From assembly GCF_020509005.1 (NCBI RefSeq), contig NC_063020.1:620001-684000 (forward strand): a stretch of DNA of 64,000 bases. Direction: 5' to 3'. Positions within the stretch are counted from its first letter, which is position 1, and the number at the start of each line of letters is the position of its first letter. The position numbers and the translations under genes are program-made. Positions 39,975 to 50,704 of the stretch are shown here, one piece after another. The notes beneath the pieces are model-generated. The model searched no databases. It was given only the letters and a program-made list of their open reading frames with translations, and was not told where the DNA came from. The stretch is from Fulvia fulva. Its lineage: Eukaryota; Ascomycota; Dothideomycetes; Mycosphaerellales; Mycosphaerellaceae.

Positions 39975-41231
39975 ATGGACTACCGGAACTGCGACATATC
40001 CGAACTCAGGCGCTTCGTTGAACGTCGTCAGAATGATCTACCCTTGGAACTTGTGGCACGGCGTCACTCGGCTACAGCAGATGAATGCATCAAAGCCCTG
40101 GACCAGGCTGATCGTGGCTTCAAGTTCCCCTTCCTTGACCTCAGCGCGGAGCTTCGGAACAACATATACGAGCGCCTGCTCAACAACGGTAGTTTGTCTA
40201 CGGCCCAACCAAATGTCCTTCGGACTTGTAAACAAATTCATAACGAAGCGGCAGGAATCTTGTTCAGTGGGAACCAATTCACTATCGGTATAGATGGGTA
40301 CGGAGTCACCGTTGAAGATGCTCATTGCACCATTCATCCACGACCTCAATCTCAGGCATTCGCGGAAATCGAATGGCCAATTTCTGTGACCAAGGCAAAG
40401 CATCTGAAGATTGTGTGTTACCAAGTAAGTCACTTCATGTATAGTCGGGCCCATTCTCAACGGTTCCTACCAAGGCCAAACACAAGAGCATATGCGCTAC
40501 CAGAGCCCAGATCGCCCTTGCCTCGTCGTAAACTACCACCTCCGCGAGGATCGCCTGACAGAATCGAGCATGTACGAAGCGCTATTGCGTTCATAAATCA
40601 TGTCATGTACTCTCTCAGCTGTTTTCTGGACGATCATCACAACACACCAGCCATGGAGATCGACATTCGCTCGCTGATGCCACTGGGACCGGATGACCAT
40701 AACGGTGAGTACAATGAATGTCTAGCATTAGCATTCCGCCCACTGCGTATCATCAGCTCCCTGGACCTGAATCACATTATCTTCACCAACCTCGACAATC
40801 TTGATCAACCAGCCGTGACAAGAATACATGAGCTCTGGAATTCACCTGCTTGGGTCAGGCTTGACAACACCCCACTCCAAGTATGGACCAACGCCATGAA
40901 GAGATCGGAAGCGGCCGATGCGCTTGCAAAACAACTTCATGATCTAGAAGCGACATCTACGACCTTTCTCCCCGCGACAGAGATGCTCGACGAGAAGATA
41001 GCGGCTATTGCTCGCATGAACCCGAGATTCTGGGAGGCTCCTGTGGATCCGCGCGAACGTTTCATCACGCCGGAGAATGAGTGGGATGTGTTGGAGCCAT
41101 TTCGCAAGCTGGATGTAGCAGTCGATGAGCTTGATTTGGACGAAATTAGGAACGTTCTGATAGAGCAGGTCGCGGATAGGGCCAGAAGGGATCTCGAGGC
41201 TATGGAGAGCACAATTAGGCGGATTGGGTAG
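39975..41231 (+). CDS. Tandem family copy 1 (intact): ELRxF plus F-box/2EXR-like protein, 418 aa
   Basis: ATG 39975 starts MDYRNCDISELRRFVERR, a short helical block that recurs in all four copies. It is followed by a spacer and ADECIKALDQADRGFKFPFL, then DLSAELRNNIYERLL, the F-box/2EXR-like helix, and VLRTCKQIHNEAAGILFSGN. The C-terminal half is helical with a conserved ending (PFRKLDVAVDELDLDEIRNV, ARRDLEAMESTIRRIG). The ORF is uninterrupted and begins 80 bp after RTG2. Such proteins are numerous in Mycosphaerellales-type genomes; the molecular role is unknown, with ubiquitin-ligase adaptor a guess from the F-box-like motif only. Confidence 0.8.
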   Translation: MDYRNCDISELRRFVERRQNDLPLELVARRHSATADECIKALDQADRGFKFPFLDLSAELRNNIYERLLNNGSLSTAQPNVLRTCKQIHNEAAGILFSGNQFTIGIDGYGVTVEDAHCTIHPRPQSQAFAEIEWPISVTKAKHLKIVCYQVSHFMYSRAHSQRFLPRPNTRAYALPEPRSPLPRRKLPPPRGSPDRIEHVRSAIAFINHVMYSLSCFLDDHHNTPAMEIDIRSLMPLGPDDHNGEYNECLALAFRPLRIISSLDLNHIIFTNLDNLDQPAVTRIHELWNSPAWVRLDNTPLQVWTNAMKRSEAADALAKQLHDLEATSTTFLPATEMLDEKIAAIARMNPRFWEAPVDPRERFITPENEWDVLEPFRKLDVAVDELDLDEIRNVLIEQVADRARRDLEAMESTIRRIG

Positions 41232-41419
41232 GTGGACTGAGATTAATTCGACGCGAGGGGTGAGCTACTGCACCAGTGGTCCATCTGGTTGCAGCAAACG
41301 ATGAATGAAAGCGAATGTGCTTGCTTCGAAAGAGCATGAGGGATATGAGTCGTGCCGGGCACTCTGAACGGCCGCGATTGAACTGGTCATTGTCGAGACT
41401 GGTATCATCATGAACAACC

Positions 41420-42127
41420 ATCTACAGACTTTGCACCGATGCTGAGCTCCGCCGCGTTACCAAGATTCACAAGCTGACTGTCGTCGTCCTTTCTACTAGA
41501 CGCAAGAAACCAAATCGTGCGGATCATCTCGCTGCTCTAGAACAAGCCGATCAACAACCACGCTTTGATCTCTCCTAGCGCCTTAAATCTGAGTACCGAC
41601 GAGCAGATGGTTTTGAGTGGCTTCTGCGATTGCCTATAGCTTGCCGTTGAGCCACTACCATGCTCAGACGTCTGGACAACGTGACCATAACCGGGTCCTG
41701 GCTAGCGGTGATCGCCCTGCTGGAAAGCACGATCAAGAAGCCCTTGGCCTGGCGAGCTGAGAGTAGCCCAACCATCGATCGGTACCGAAGCCCGCTCAGG
41801 AAGGCCGAGATTCTGTGGCACATTTCGCACCAAGAGGGACATGTGGCTGGAATACATCCGAGCGAGTTTCACCCTAATGGCTCCCTGCGCTTGTTCCGCA
41901 TCAGAGAGCAGTGCAGCATCGTGAGAAGGCTCGTAAGTCCTAACAACACCATGTTCATCAACCGTGACTGGGAGGCAGCCTTGATTTGGCAGGGCGATGT
42001 GCTGGTTCGGATGGTGCAGGGAATCGATGTTGATATGAAGCGTTCACTGCTTCCCAATGCTCGAGAGAAGGTCAGCAAAGACTTTGAAGAGTATGAGGGA
42101 ATGTTGGAACGCCTGGGATCAATTTAG
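41420..42127 (+). pseudogene. Tandem family copy 2: broken and internally deleted
   Basis: 41420-41578 reads IYRLCTDAELRRVTKIHKLT, then NRADHLAALEQADQQPRFDL and TAG, collinear with copy 1 residues 2-55. The position of copy 1's ATG is ATC. After the stop the F-box-like part is missing. From 41660 an ORF to 42127 matches the C-terminal third in layout (RFREQ-like RIREQCSIVRRL, then AREKVSKDFEEYEGMLERLG). About 550 bp of coding sequence is absent compared with copy 1. Confidence 0.7.
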
Positions 42128-42518
42128 GTGTGGTTGCGATGTTCACATGCTCATTACTTGAGGAACCGTCAGACAAAGATCGATGTCACTTTAATAGTAG
42201 CTTCGCCGATCTGGATGCATAACATACTCACACCTTACCTACCGCGAATTCCCGCCTACCGCCAGACTCGTCCGCTCGTTGCATGAAGTCTCTGGTTGTT
42301 TCGTACTACTGGTGTCAAAGAGCGCCAACAGCAGTCAGCTCCAGAGAATCTCAAGCATACAAGTTCTGGAGTAGCAAACACTCGACCGCAACATAGATAG
42401 ATTCCATCTCAGACGAAGGTTCTGGTTGGGGTAAGCCACTGCTTGCTATTATACATGGCAGTTGCGCTTACAACAAGCCCGCTCCAATCATCTCGCCCTC
42501 GTCTCACCAGGAAGCGCT

Positions 42519-43705
42519 GTGGACTACTCTTCTTGCACCTTCCCTGAGCTACGACGTTTCGCCAAAGCACGACAGGTCACCGCCACCACCTCTCGAGGCA
42601 AGCGACACAAACCCAACCACCAAGAATATGTCAAAGCCTTGCAGGAAGCCGATTGAAGACCGCCAGCTGTTCCATTTAACTTCTTTGGCTTACCAGCAGA
42701 GCTTTGGAACAGAGTATACCGGCTGCTGGTCAGTAATGGCTCGCTGCTCGCTGCTGAGCCCAACCTTCTGCAGACTAGCCATCAGGTCTATAATGGAGCA
42801 TCCAGTATCCTGAGAACGTCTTTACTATCACCATAGGCGACAGTGGCGTCTCCGCGCAAGGTGTGGCGTGCGGCACGTGGTTGGCAGGCAACGAACGAGA
42901 CATTACGAAGCTGGAATGGCCTGCTTTCCCAGCGAGTGCAAGACTGATCAAGGTAGTTTGCAGGCAGTCGTGGCGTAGGACGTTCATCAAAGAGCATGGA
43001 GTCATGCGTCATGTTCCGCAAGATCTAAGAACCCCGTGCGTTACGATGCACAGTCGAGGTTGTGCACTGCTCAACAACGTCCTTTACTCCCTCAGTTGCT
43101 TTCTTGAACAGCACGGTAAAATCCGTTCTCTAGAGCTCGATCTCCGCCTGGAAAGCATGATTGACTCGCCCACCGAGTACGCGGGCTGTACCTGCGTAGA
43201 GACAGCCTTCCAACCGCTTCGCGGCCTCAGCATACTGACTGGCAAGGTCGAAATCCTTGATTCCCAGAGAGTACCTCAAGTAATACAGCAGAAGATCACG
43301 GCACTGTGGGACCAGCCGACCTGGAGTGGATACGATACCACACCACTCCAGACCTGGACCAGCACCATCAAACGGGCGGAAGCTTGTGATAGCCTGGATC
43401 ATAGTCTCCAGAACCTCGAACTGATCGATCTGCCTGAGCAGAAGACATCGACGCAGGAGTCCAATGGTGCTGTAACAGCCATCGCCGTCAGCCTGAATGA
43501 GATCAGAAACAAGTTCAGGTACGGACACAAGGATTTCATCACTCCAGGTACCGAACGCTCAGTGATCGAGCCGTATAGAGACCTGGAGACTGCGCTCGAT
43601 CGGCTTGATTTGGATGAAGTCAGGAGGGAAGTCATGGAGCAGGTGATGGAGAAGGCGAGGCGGGATCTTGGGGGGCTGGGAGATGTCATTAGTCGATTGT
43701 CGTAG
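42519..43705 (+). pseudogene. Tandem family copy 3: start lost, stop and frameshift
   Basis: Starts at GTG 42519, aligned to copy 1's ATG (VDYSSCTFPELRRFAKARQV). It continues to KALQEAD, then meets an in-frame TGA at 42654-42656. The same frame goes on with FFGLPAELWNRVYRLLVSNG and LQTSHQVYNGASSI. Near 42808 the frame shifts by one and reads NVFTITIGDSGVSAQG, then runs open to 43705 (LLNNVLYSLSCFLEQHGK; DRLDLDEVRREVMEQVMEKA). The long open 3' part (280 codons) could be mistaken for a gene. At least three disabling changes are visible. Confidence 0.8.
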
Positions 43706-44072
43706 GAGTCATGCTCATCGGGAAATGCGAACGATGCGATCACTATGATGTCTAGGCTTTTGGCGGTGACTGGAGACTATTGGAAGGAATGTCTCCGACG
43801 GGAGGAAAAGTGACATCTACTGAGTGTGCATCATGTTCAAGGAATCCAGACATGCCAGTTCGAAAGCCAGCACGGCAAATGGAAGAGGCTCTCAACGTAC
43901 CCTCTTGCTGCGTGTAGAGTAAGAGAAGAACACCGTGCATAGAAGCTTGAGATCAGCCTAGGATCTTCCACCTTCTTCACCAAGACACCTCTTTATCCAA
44001 CTGTATCAAGTCAAACCAAGTACAAATATCCTCCTCTCCCCCGAGCCCTTGCGCCCTACACCTCATCACACA

Positions 44073-45281
44073 ATAAAATACTCATCCTGCACCCTCCCCG
44101 AACTCCGCCACTTCGCCAAATCCCGCAACCTCACCGTCACAACAGCTCGCAGCAAGCGCCTAGGAGCCACCGAGCAAGACTACATCAAAGCCCTAGAGCA
44201 GGACGACCTATGCCCAGCCAGCCCCTTCCGCTTTCTAGACTTACCCCCGGAGCTGAAGAGTCGTGTCTACAGCGCCTCACTCGACAATGGAGATATTTCC
44301 ACAGCTTGCCCGAACATTCTCGGAGTTTGTCGGCAGATACATGATGAAGCTTGTGGGATTCCGTTCAGTGCGAATGAGTTCAAGCTTGTTGTGGTTGGGT
44401 CGACGGTTCAGATAGGGGGATTGAAGTACGGCATCTCTACTGCCCAGCACCCTGAAGCAGTCATGGAGATCCAATGGCCAGACGTTCTACGGAAGGTTGA
44501 GAACATGACGCTGGCCTTCGCCTATCCACGACCCGGGCCGGCGACATACATCTGGTTGACCTCCTCAATCCCGCCTGACTCAGCCTGCAGACACCGACAC
44601 GTCCTCCTCGCGTCCAGGGCCAACCATGCGTTGTTCTCACTATGCTCATTCCTATCCCGCGGGAACAGGCCGAAGAAGATAACCATCGACCTAGACACCC
44701 TTCTGCAACTCACAGTGACCTCCGAGCCCTTTGATAGCTGCTCCTGTGTTCAGGCAGTCTTCCAGCCTTTGCGACTCTTGGGCTCCGTCACGGGCGACAA
44801 GATCGTGATCGAACGTACGGAGGCCGACACGCTCGTTCAAGCTGTCAAGAAGTTGTGGGGTGAACCAGTCTGGACGCACGCCATCCACAATACCCTCCCG
44901 GACAGCTTCAAGATTATTAAAGAAGCACGAGCCGCCGTAGAGTATGACTTCGCAGCGAATGCGTCTCCCCAAGAGAAAAACAGCGGAAGTGAACCTCGGC
45001 GATACTTTCTGCTGTACTTCCGCGCGGATGACAAGCTTGCCAACATCACCAAGCGTCTCGACGAAATCCAGAGCCTGTTCGGCCACGCTAAGTTCATCGA
45101 TCGCGCGATAGAGCAATCGTTGTCAAGCATGCTCGACGGGCTTCGAAGACAACTTGATCAGGTCAGTGTAGAGGGGCTTCAGAAGGCGATAAGCAAATCT
45201 GTGGAGAGCAAGAGACGGCGAATTGCTAAGATGTTGGAGGAGAGGAGAGGCAACGGCAGAAGGAGAGGGAGAGTCGGATGA
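44073..45281 (+). CDS. Tandem family copy 4: open frame but no ATG at the expected start
   Basis: The frame is open from 43962 to 45281. The family block begins IKYSSCTLPELRHFAKSRNL with ATA (44073) where copy 1 has ATG. It continues TEQDYIKALEQDD, FRFLDLPPELKSRVYSASLD, CRQIHDEACGIPFSANEFKL, and ends in a Lys/Arg-rich tail (ESKRRRIAKMLEERRGNGRR). The first in-frame ATG is about 128 codons in. It is either a recent start-codon loss, a gene with a short upstream exon I could not identify, or a non-AUG start. Apart from this the coding region is intact (402 codons). Confidence 0.65.
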   Translation: MKYSSCTLPELRHFAKSRNLTVTTARSKRLGATEQDYIKALEQDDLCPASPFRFLDLPPELKSRVYSASLDNGDISTACPNILGVCRQIHDEACGIPFSANEFKLVVVGSTVQIGGLKYGISTAQHPEAVMEIQWPDVLRKVENMTLAFAYPRPGPATYIWLTSSIPPDSACRHRHVLLASRANHALFSLCSFLSRGNRPKKITIDLDTLLQLTVTSEPFDSCSCVQAVFQPLRLLGSVTGDKIVIERTEADTLVQAVKKLWGEPVWTHAIHNTLPDSFKIIKEARAAVEYDFAANASPQEKNSGSEPRRYFLLYFRADDKLANITKRLDEIQSLFGHAKFIDRAIEQSLSSMLDGLRRQLDQVSVEGLQKAISKSVESKRRRIAKMLEERRGNGRRRGRVG

Positions 45282-47081
45282 GTCGGACACAGAAGGGCCG
45301 CCATGGTAGATTCGAGGCGAGAAGTATGGAGTGAGCAAGGCCTTGTCCGCTGTGTATTTGGAGTCGAAGCAGCTTCAATTCAGACCATCATTGTGTATGA
45401 ACTGCTTTGCCGTTCACGACCCATCGGGGTGGGCACAATCAATCGATAGCCCATTGTGTTCTCTCTAGCTGGCAAGTCAGTAAGCCATGAGTCTCAGGTT
45501 TCGCCTTCAATAACACTGCTCCAAGTTTTAGTTGCACGATGGATGAAATGCGAGGCGGCCGTGTCTGTGCTACACTGAGGATGAGAACTTCTCAACAGCC
45601 ATGCACCGTGAGGATGGCACTGCAGAGCTATGCTTGGCGGTGTTCTGGTAGCGATGCGGCGATGCGGCGATGCGGTGGTCAACGCGAGACGCTGAATACA
45701 CTGGTAAGCACGAGATCGACATTGCGTGAGCATGAAGGATTTCTATAACTTTTGAGCTCAAGAGTGATGCTGAGGTGGCAGAGGCGTCGCTCTTTCCTTG
45801 CGTGAGCGCTTGCCTGTTGTACCTAGGCTGTCATGATAGGCTAGTGCCTTGGCATCAAACGCGATCCCGTCGATGGGACTGCTTCCTAAGGGAAGTCATT
45901 TGAGGGAAATAGGCATTTCGTCGGTTTTAGCAGAGGACCAAGGAGCAGCGTGATGAGAGTCAAGGAAATCACGGTATGACTCGGGAAAGGAGCAGAAGAA
46001 ACGAGGAATGTTGGATCGACGCATGACCTGACGTGACCGCTCGGGCCAAGTATCTCTCGGCCGGCCACGGCATGAAGTGCCAGTCTCCCACTCTTTTGCT
46101 TTCTGTTCCATGACGGAAACGCGACCGTGAGGTGTTGCTCTTGCGTGGGTATTGTTTCTTTGCCTGTTGTTCCTCTGTGAACGAAGAAACTATCTAATGT
46201 CACGATCTCGGATCATCCTCTCCACCTCTGCTGAATTGCTTGGCGTCATTCCCGCCACACGTGACCTTCACAACAACGTATAGCGAGAGCAACAAACAAA
46301 GGAAAGCAAGGACTGTCACGAAACAGCTCGCGCGTGACCGACTACTCTGACTCCACGGCAGGCAGAGACGAAGGTCGGCGGCAGATCGGTGCACGCACGT
46401 GGAGTCGACTGTGTTTGATTTGGCTGCATTGTTAGCGCTTCTCATGGTGTCAGCGAACAAGCTCACGTGAAGCTACACGCTACCTCATTCCAACCATATG
46501 CGCACACCCGAATCCGATAGCTAAGTACGGTCGCTGCCTTTTGCCGACGAGTCCAGGCACACAGGATGTCGTGGTTGTTATCATTGTAAGCGATTGAGTT
46601 GTCATGGTCGCTGGTAGGGGAGAAGGCACATGTAAGGTACAAACAGCACAGAGTCACCGAGTGCTAGCCCCGGATCCGCGCCCCGGCAAGAGCGTTCTTG
46701 CTGTGTGGGCGTGGCTGTTCTTGATCGCAAGGTCAACCGGGACAGAGCCCATCGATCTCACTTTATTCTTGTCAAAGTCGGAAGCACGCGTCGCTACGCA
46801 TTCTAGGTATGTTTGTGACCGCCATCCCATCCATTCCATCCTCTCTCTCACCACCCACCGCCCTCTATCCCTACACGCGCGCTCTACTCCGAGCACCCTG
46901 TGCGCTCACCACAGCCCCGGCACCTCACTGCAAGGCCGTGCTACCATGGCCGCGACTCTGCTTCCATGCCACTCACGTGTTTCTTTACCTGTGCTGATGA
47001 CTAGCAAAGGAAAGCGCGCTGCCTTGATGCTGCCTCCGCCGTAGCCATACGACTCCGCGCGCTACCATCTTCCTCTCCACC
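45282..47081. other. Intergenic, 1.8 kb without a supported gene
   Basis: Short ORFs on both strands lack motifs. A gatgcggc octamer repeats three times near 45654-45678. The last part is the CT-rich promoter and leader of SNF5. Confidence 0.45.
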
Positions 47082-49597
47082 ATGTCCGCGCTGTCCTCCA
47101 CGTCATGGCCGAACCAAAACAACAACTCCGCCGCAGTACATATCCCCGATAGCGATAGCGCCAATGCCATAAACCAACAAGCAGCCAATAACACAGATGG
47201 ACCCGACGCGATTCGAGAAGGGAAACAAAAGGCCAAGGAAACAATGGCCGCTGGACTTAACGCGACCGAGTCTCCTGGATCAATACCCGCGCAATCAGCA
47301 ACACTCCCCAATGGCGTTGCGCAAACCAATGGCGCGCCGCAATTGAGTCGCAAGCGATCACGAGATGGCACGCAGCTGCCCATGAGCCACGCCGGCGCGA
47401 ATAGCGACAGCGCGAATGAACCTCAGCTCAACCACCATGAGGTCTTGCTGGATCGCTATGTCCAGCGCGATCTGATCCATGCCGCCGCGATGAACGACCA
47501 GGCGCAAAGGTCACGCGACCTGGTCAAGTACAAGGAGATGGAGAAGGATTTCTACACTCAAGAGGTTGCGCAGGTCAGGAAACAGCATCCGGGATCAATA
47601 TACGGCTATGGCTTTGCGGGTTATGGTAATGGCACAACCAACAGTCGGCCTCAGATCGTATACAGCAGTACTCGCGGACCCCCAAAACACAGAAAGTCGA
47701 GGCCAATCCACTTTACGCGGAAAGACACCCAGCAGCAGGCGGAACAGCACGAAGAGCTCGTGCCTATACGATTGGACATTGAACTGGACAAGTTGCGACT
47801 GCGCGACACCTTTACGTGGAATCTTCACGAAAAGCTTATACCGCAAGACCTCTTTGCAGACTATCTTCTCGAAGACCTGAAACTGCCGCAGGAGTCCGTA
47901 TTGGAGCTCAAGCGCCAGGTGAACACCGAAATGCAGGACCAGATCAACAATTACTATCCGCATATGATTGTAGAAGACGGGCCATTGGAATCTGGGAAGC
48001 CATACCACGATCACAAGGATGATGAAATGCGGGTACAGATCAAGCTGAACATCACGATTGGGCGCATCACGCTCATCGATCAATTCGAATGGGACATCAA
48101 CAACCCTTTGAACTCGCCGGAAGAGTTTGCGCGACAAATGGCGTGGGAGAACGCGCTTAGTGGAGAGTTCACCACAGCAATCGCGCACACGATACGCGAA
48201 CAGAGCCAGCTCTACACGAAGGGCCTATATCTTACAAACCACGCTTTCGATGGACGGCCCGTGGAGGATCCTGAACTGAGGGACAGCTTCCTCCCGGGAC
48301 CTATACACAGTGCGTTCAGACCAATGCAGGCGCAGAAGGATTATACTCCGTATATGTACGAAATGAGTGAAGCCGAGCTTGAACGGACAGAAACCTCGAT
48401 GATGCGTGAGCACAGAGCGCAGAAACGACAGCTGAACAGGCGTGGTGGGCCAGCGCTACCGGACCTGAAAGACAGGCAACGTACCGTGCGATCGCTGATC
48501 GTACACACTGTAATACCGGGTGCTGTAGAGACTTTCGAGACTACCGGCATACCCAAAACACGACGCGGCGGTAGAGGAGGCAGACGTGGCGCAAGAAACG
48601 ACGGCGACATCGACTCGGAAGATCTCGATAGTGAAGAGTCTGGAGCAGAGTCGCCTGCACCTTCGGCCATTGTTGCCAGTGGCACAACACGAACGCGTAA
48701 TATGCGTGGGGCTGCAGCTGCTGCTCAAGCCAACATGCGTGCTGGCTATGGCCGATCAGCGACTCCAGACTCACAGCTGTTAGCAGCTCCCACGACAGAA
48801 CCGAGGGCATCGACACGGAAGAGCATGCTTCGTGAAGAGAGTGTACTCCAGGACGAGGATGACAAGATGATCGTTAAGCTGAGGCTGCCCCGAGCCAAAT
48901 TCAAATCATGGATCGCGGACTACGAAGCAAAGAAGCGCGCTGCTGCGTACCCACTTTCTGGATACGCATCACAGCCAGCGCCGACAAACACCGCCCTTCG
49001 GGTCGCCACTCCAACAAGAGGTGCAACTAGCACACCCACGATGACACCTCGATCATTACCGCAAGCCCGTGGAACGCCTCAACCTAATGGAGCACATTCT
49101 CGAGCACCCTCGTCCGCACGGCAACCTCAGGCCAGCTATGACTCCCGCGGCGCAGTCGAAATTGACCGCTGGCCTGGTCCTGACGCCACAGCAGTAAGTC
49201 CTACATCCCCATCCCCTCTCGAACCACACCACTAACACACTCCCAGCCCGAACCACCGCCCTGGCTCAACACTGCCATGAACGAACTCCGCGGCCGTCAC
49301 CCACAAGCCAACTTCAAACCCTTCATGCGCTGCTACGGCGTCGACATCGAATCGGGCAAGGTCCTCCCGAAAGAACAAACCGAACTCCAGCCCGGTGACA
49401 AAGCCCCTCCAGGCCAGAAACTTCAATACCTCCCCCGTATCAGGTGTACAGACTGCCAGGGGAAAATATATACAGCGCAGCCGGAGAGCGTGGTAACGGA
49501 CTTTGAGGTGCATTTGAAGAACAAGAAGCATCTGGAGAAGGTTGAGGAGAGGCTGGAGAAGGAGGGTGGCAGCAAAGGGGGTGGGAGGAAGAGGTGA
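47082..49597 (+). CDS. SNF5: Snf5/SMARCB1 subunit of SWI/SNF chromatin remodeller
   Basis: Core scaffold subunit linking the remodelling ATPase to activators and the nucleosome. Exons 47082-49193 and 49247-49597, intron 49194-49246 (53 nt, CTAACACACTCCCAG), 820 residues. The two SNF5 repeats are LVPIRLDIELDKLRLRDTFT with FADYLLEDLKLP (near 228-275) and VQIKLNITIGRITLIDQFEW with PEEFARQMAWEN (near 318-360), followed by IREQSQLYTKGLYLTNHAFD. The C terminus has PPPWLNTAMNELRGRHPQAN and RIRCTDCQGKIYTAQPESV with FEVHLKNKKHLEKV, a CxxC..H..H arrangement found in filamentous-fungal Snf5. The paralog Sfh1 (RSC) is the alternative, but the long N-terminal region and C-terminal block favour Snf5. Good start context (CACCATGTC). 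Confidence 0.92.
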
Positions 49598-50704
49598 GGC
49601 GGAGGTGCGGCCGTGTTAGTGGCATTGTTGTAGAGAGTTACCGCCCCGTAGTAGATGTGTATACAGACGAAACGAAGTGAAGTCAAGAGAAGTGTGAATC
49701 AGGACATGTGGCGCTCTTCCCATTCCCTTCCTTGCCCCCAGATTTCTGAGCAACACAGCGACTCTCCACGCATCGCCTGTACATCGAGTCAGGCGCCGGC
49801 GACGGCGCATGAGAGATAGAGGATGCTGAACATCTTGACTTGGGGCCTTGTTAGCAGAGATTGGATGGAGTTGGTGCCGCGTAGTGAAGCAATCGACTAA
49901 TTCGCCTGACACAAATCAGTGCCTTAGCGATAGATAGTAACGGCACCAAACATACCACAGCACAGCACAGCACCGACGATGGCGATTCTCGATCTTCACT
50001 GAATATCAGTGCAGATACGACCAAAGAAAGAGAGAGGAAAGGAAGGGCAAGAGAGGCACTCATGGAAGGTAATCTGGTTTTGGTCCATGTACACGCATTC
50101 TCGCATTTCAAAGAGTTCTACAGTACCAACACGCGTAAAGCAGAACAATGCATAGCATGCGCGCATAACACCCCAGTTATCCCTTCCAACCAAAATGCTC
50201 GCTCGACTGGGTCTGAAGACATGATATAGTTTTCCCAAGCAAAATAACAACTGCTGTGTGTTTTCGTCTTCATCTTCATGTCGGGTGTTCCTCGCATTAT
50301 TACATGTGTTACTCACCACTTGCATGCCTTGCTCATCAGGCAGGCACAAAGCGTGGTGATGGATGTAAGTGATACAGTCTGGCCGAAAATTCAGTGCTCA
50401 GCTGGGTCAGAAGGACTCTCGGATGGGCGTGCAATGTTGATCACTCCAGCTTGTTGCCAGAAGCGAGTCTGAGTCCGTCCCATGTGTCGTGGTCATGGGT
50501 TGCGTATTTGGCGCTAATCCGCAAGGCGAGCTCGCCGTGGCAATTCCCCAGCCACTGACCGAGTAAAGGCCGCAAGGGCCTGAAACATGCCTGGTCGGTG
50601 GTGATACAAGCCAGCCTGCGAGGCAGATTGTGCGGCACACCACCCAATGTGCGTTATGTCGCATGTCTTTGATGATAGAGTAGTCGAATCATGTCGATCC
50701 TGCT
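49598..50704. other. Intergenic between convergent genes
   Basis: 3' flanks of SNF5 and the RCO1-like gene, 1.1 kb; no supported ORF. Confidence 0.5.

Noticed and set aside
45654..45678. gatgcggc triplicate as a regulatory array
   Set aside because: Only three short units and no gene nearby to regulate.
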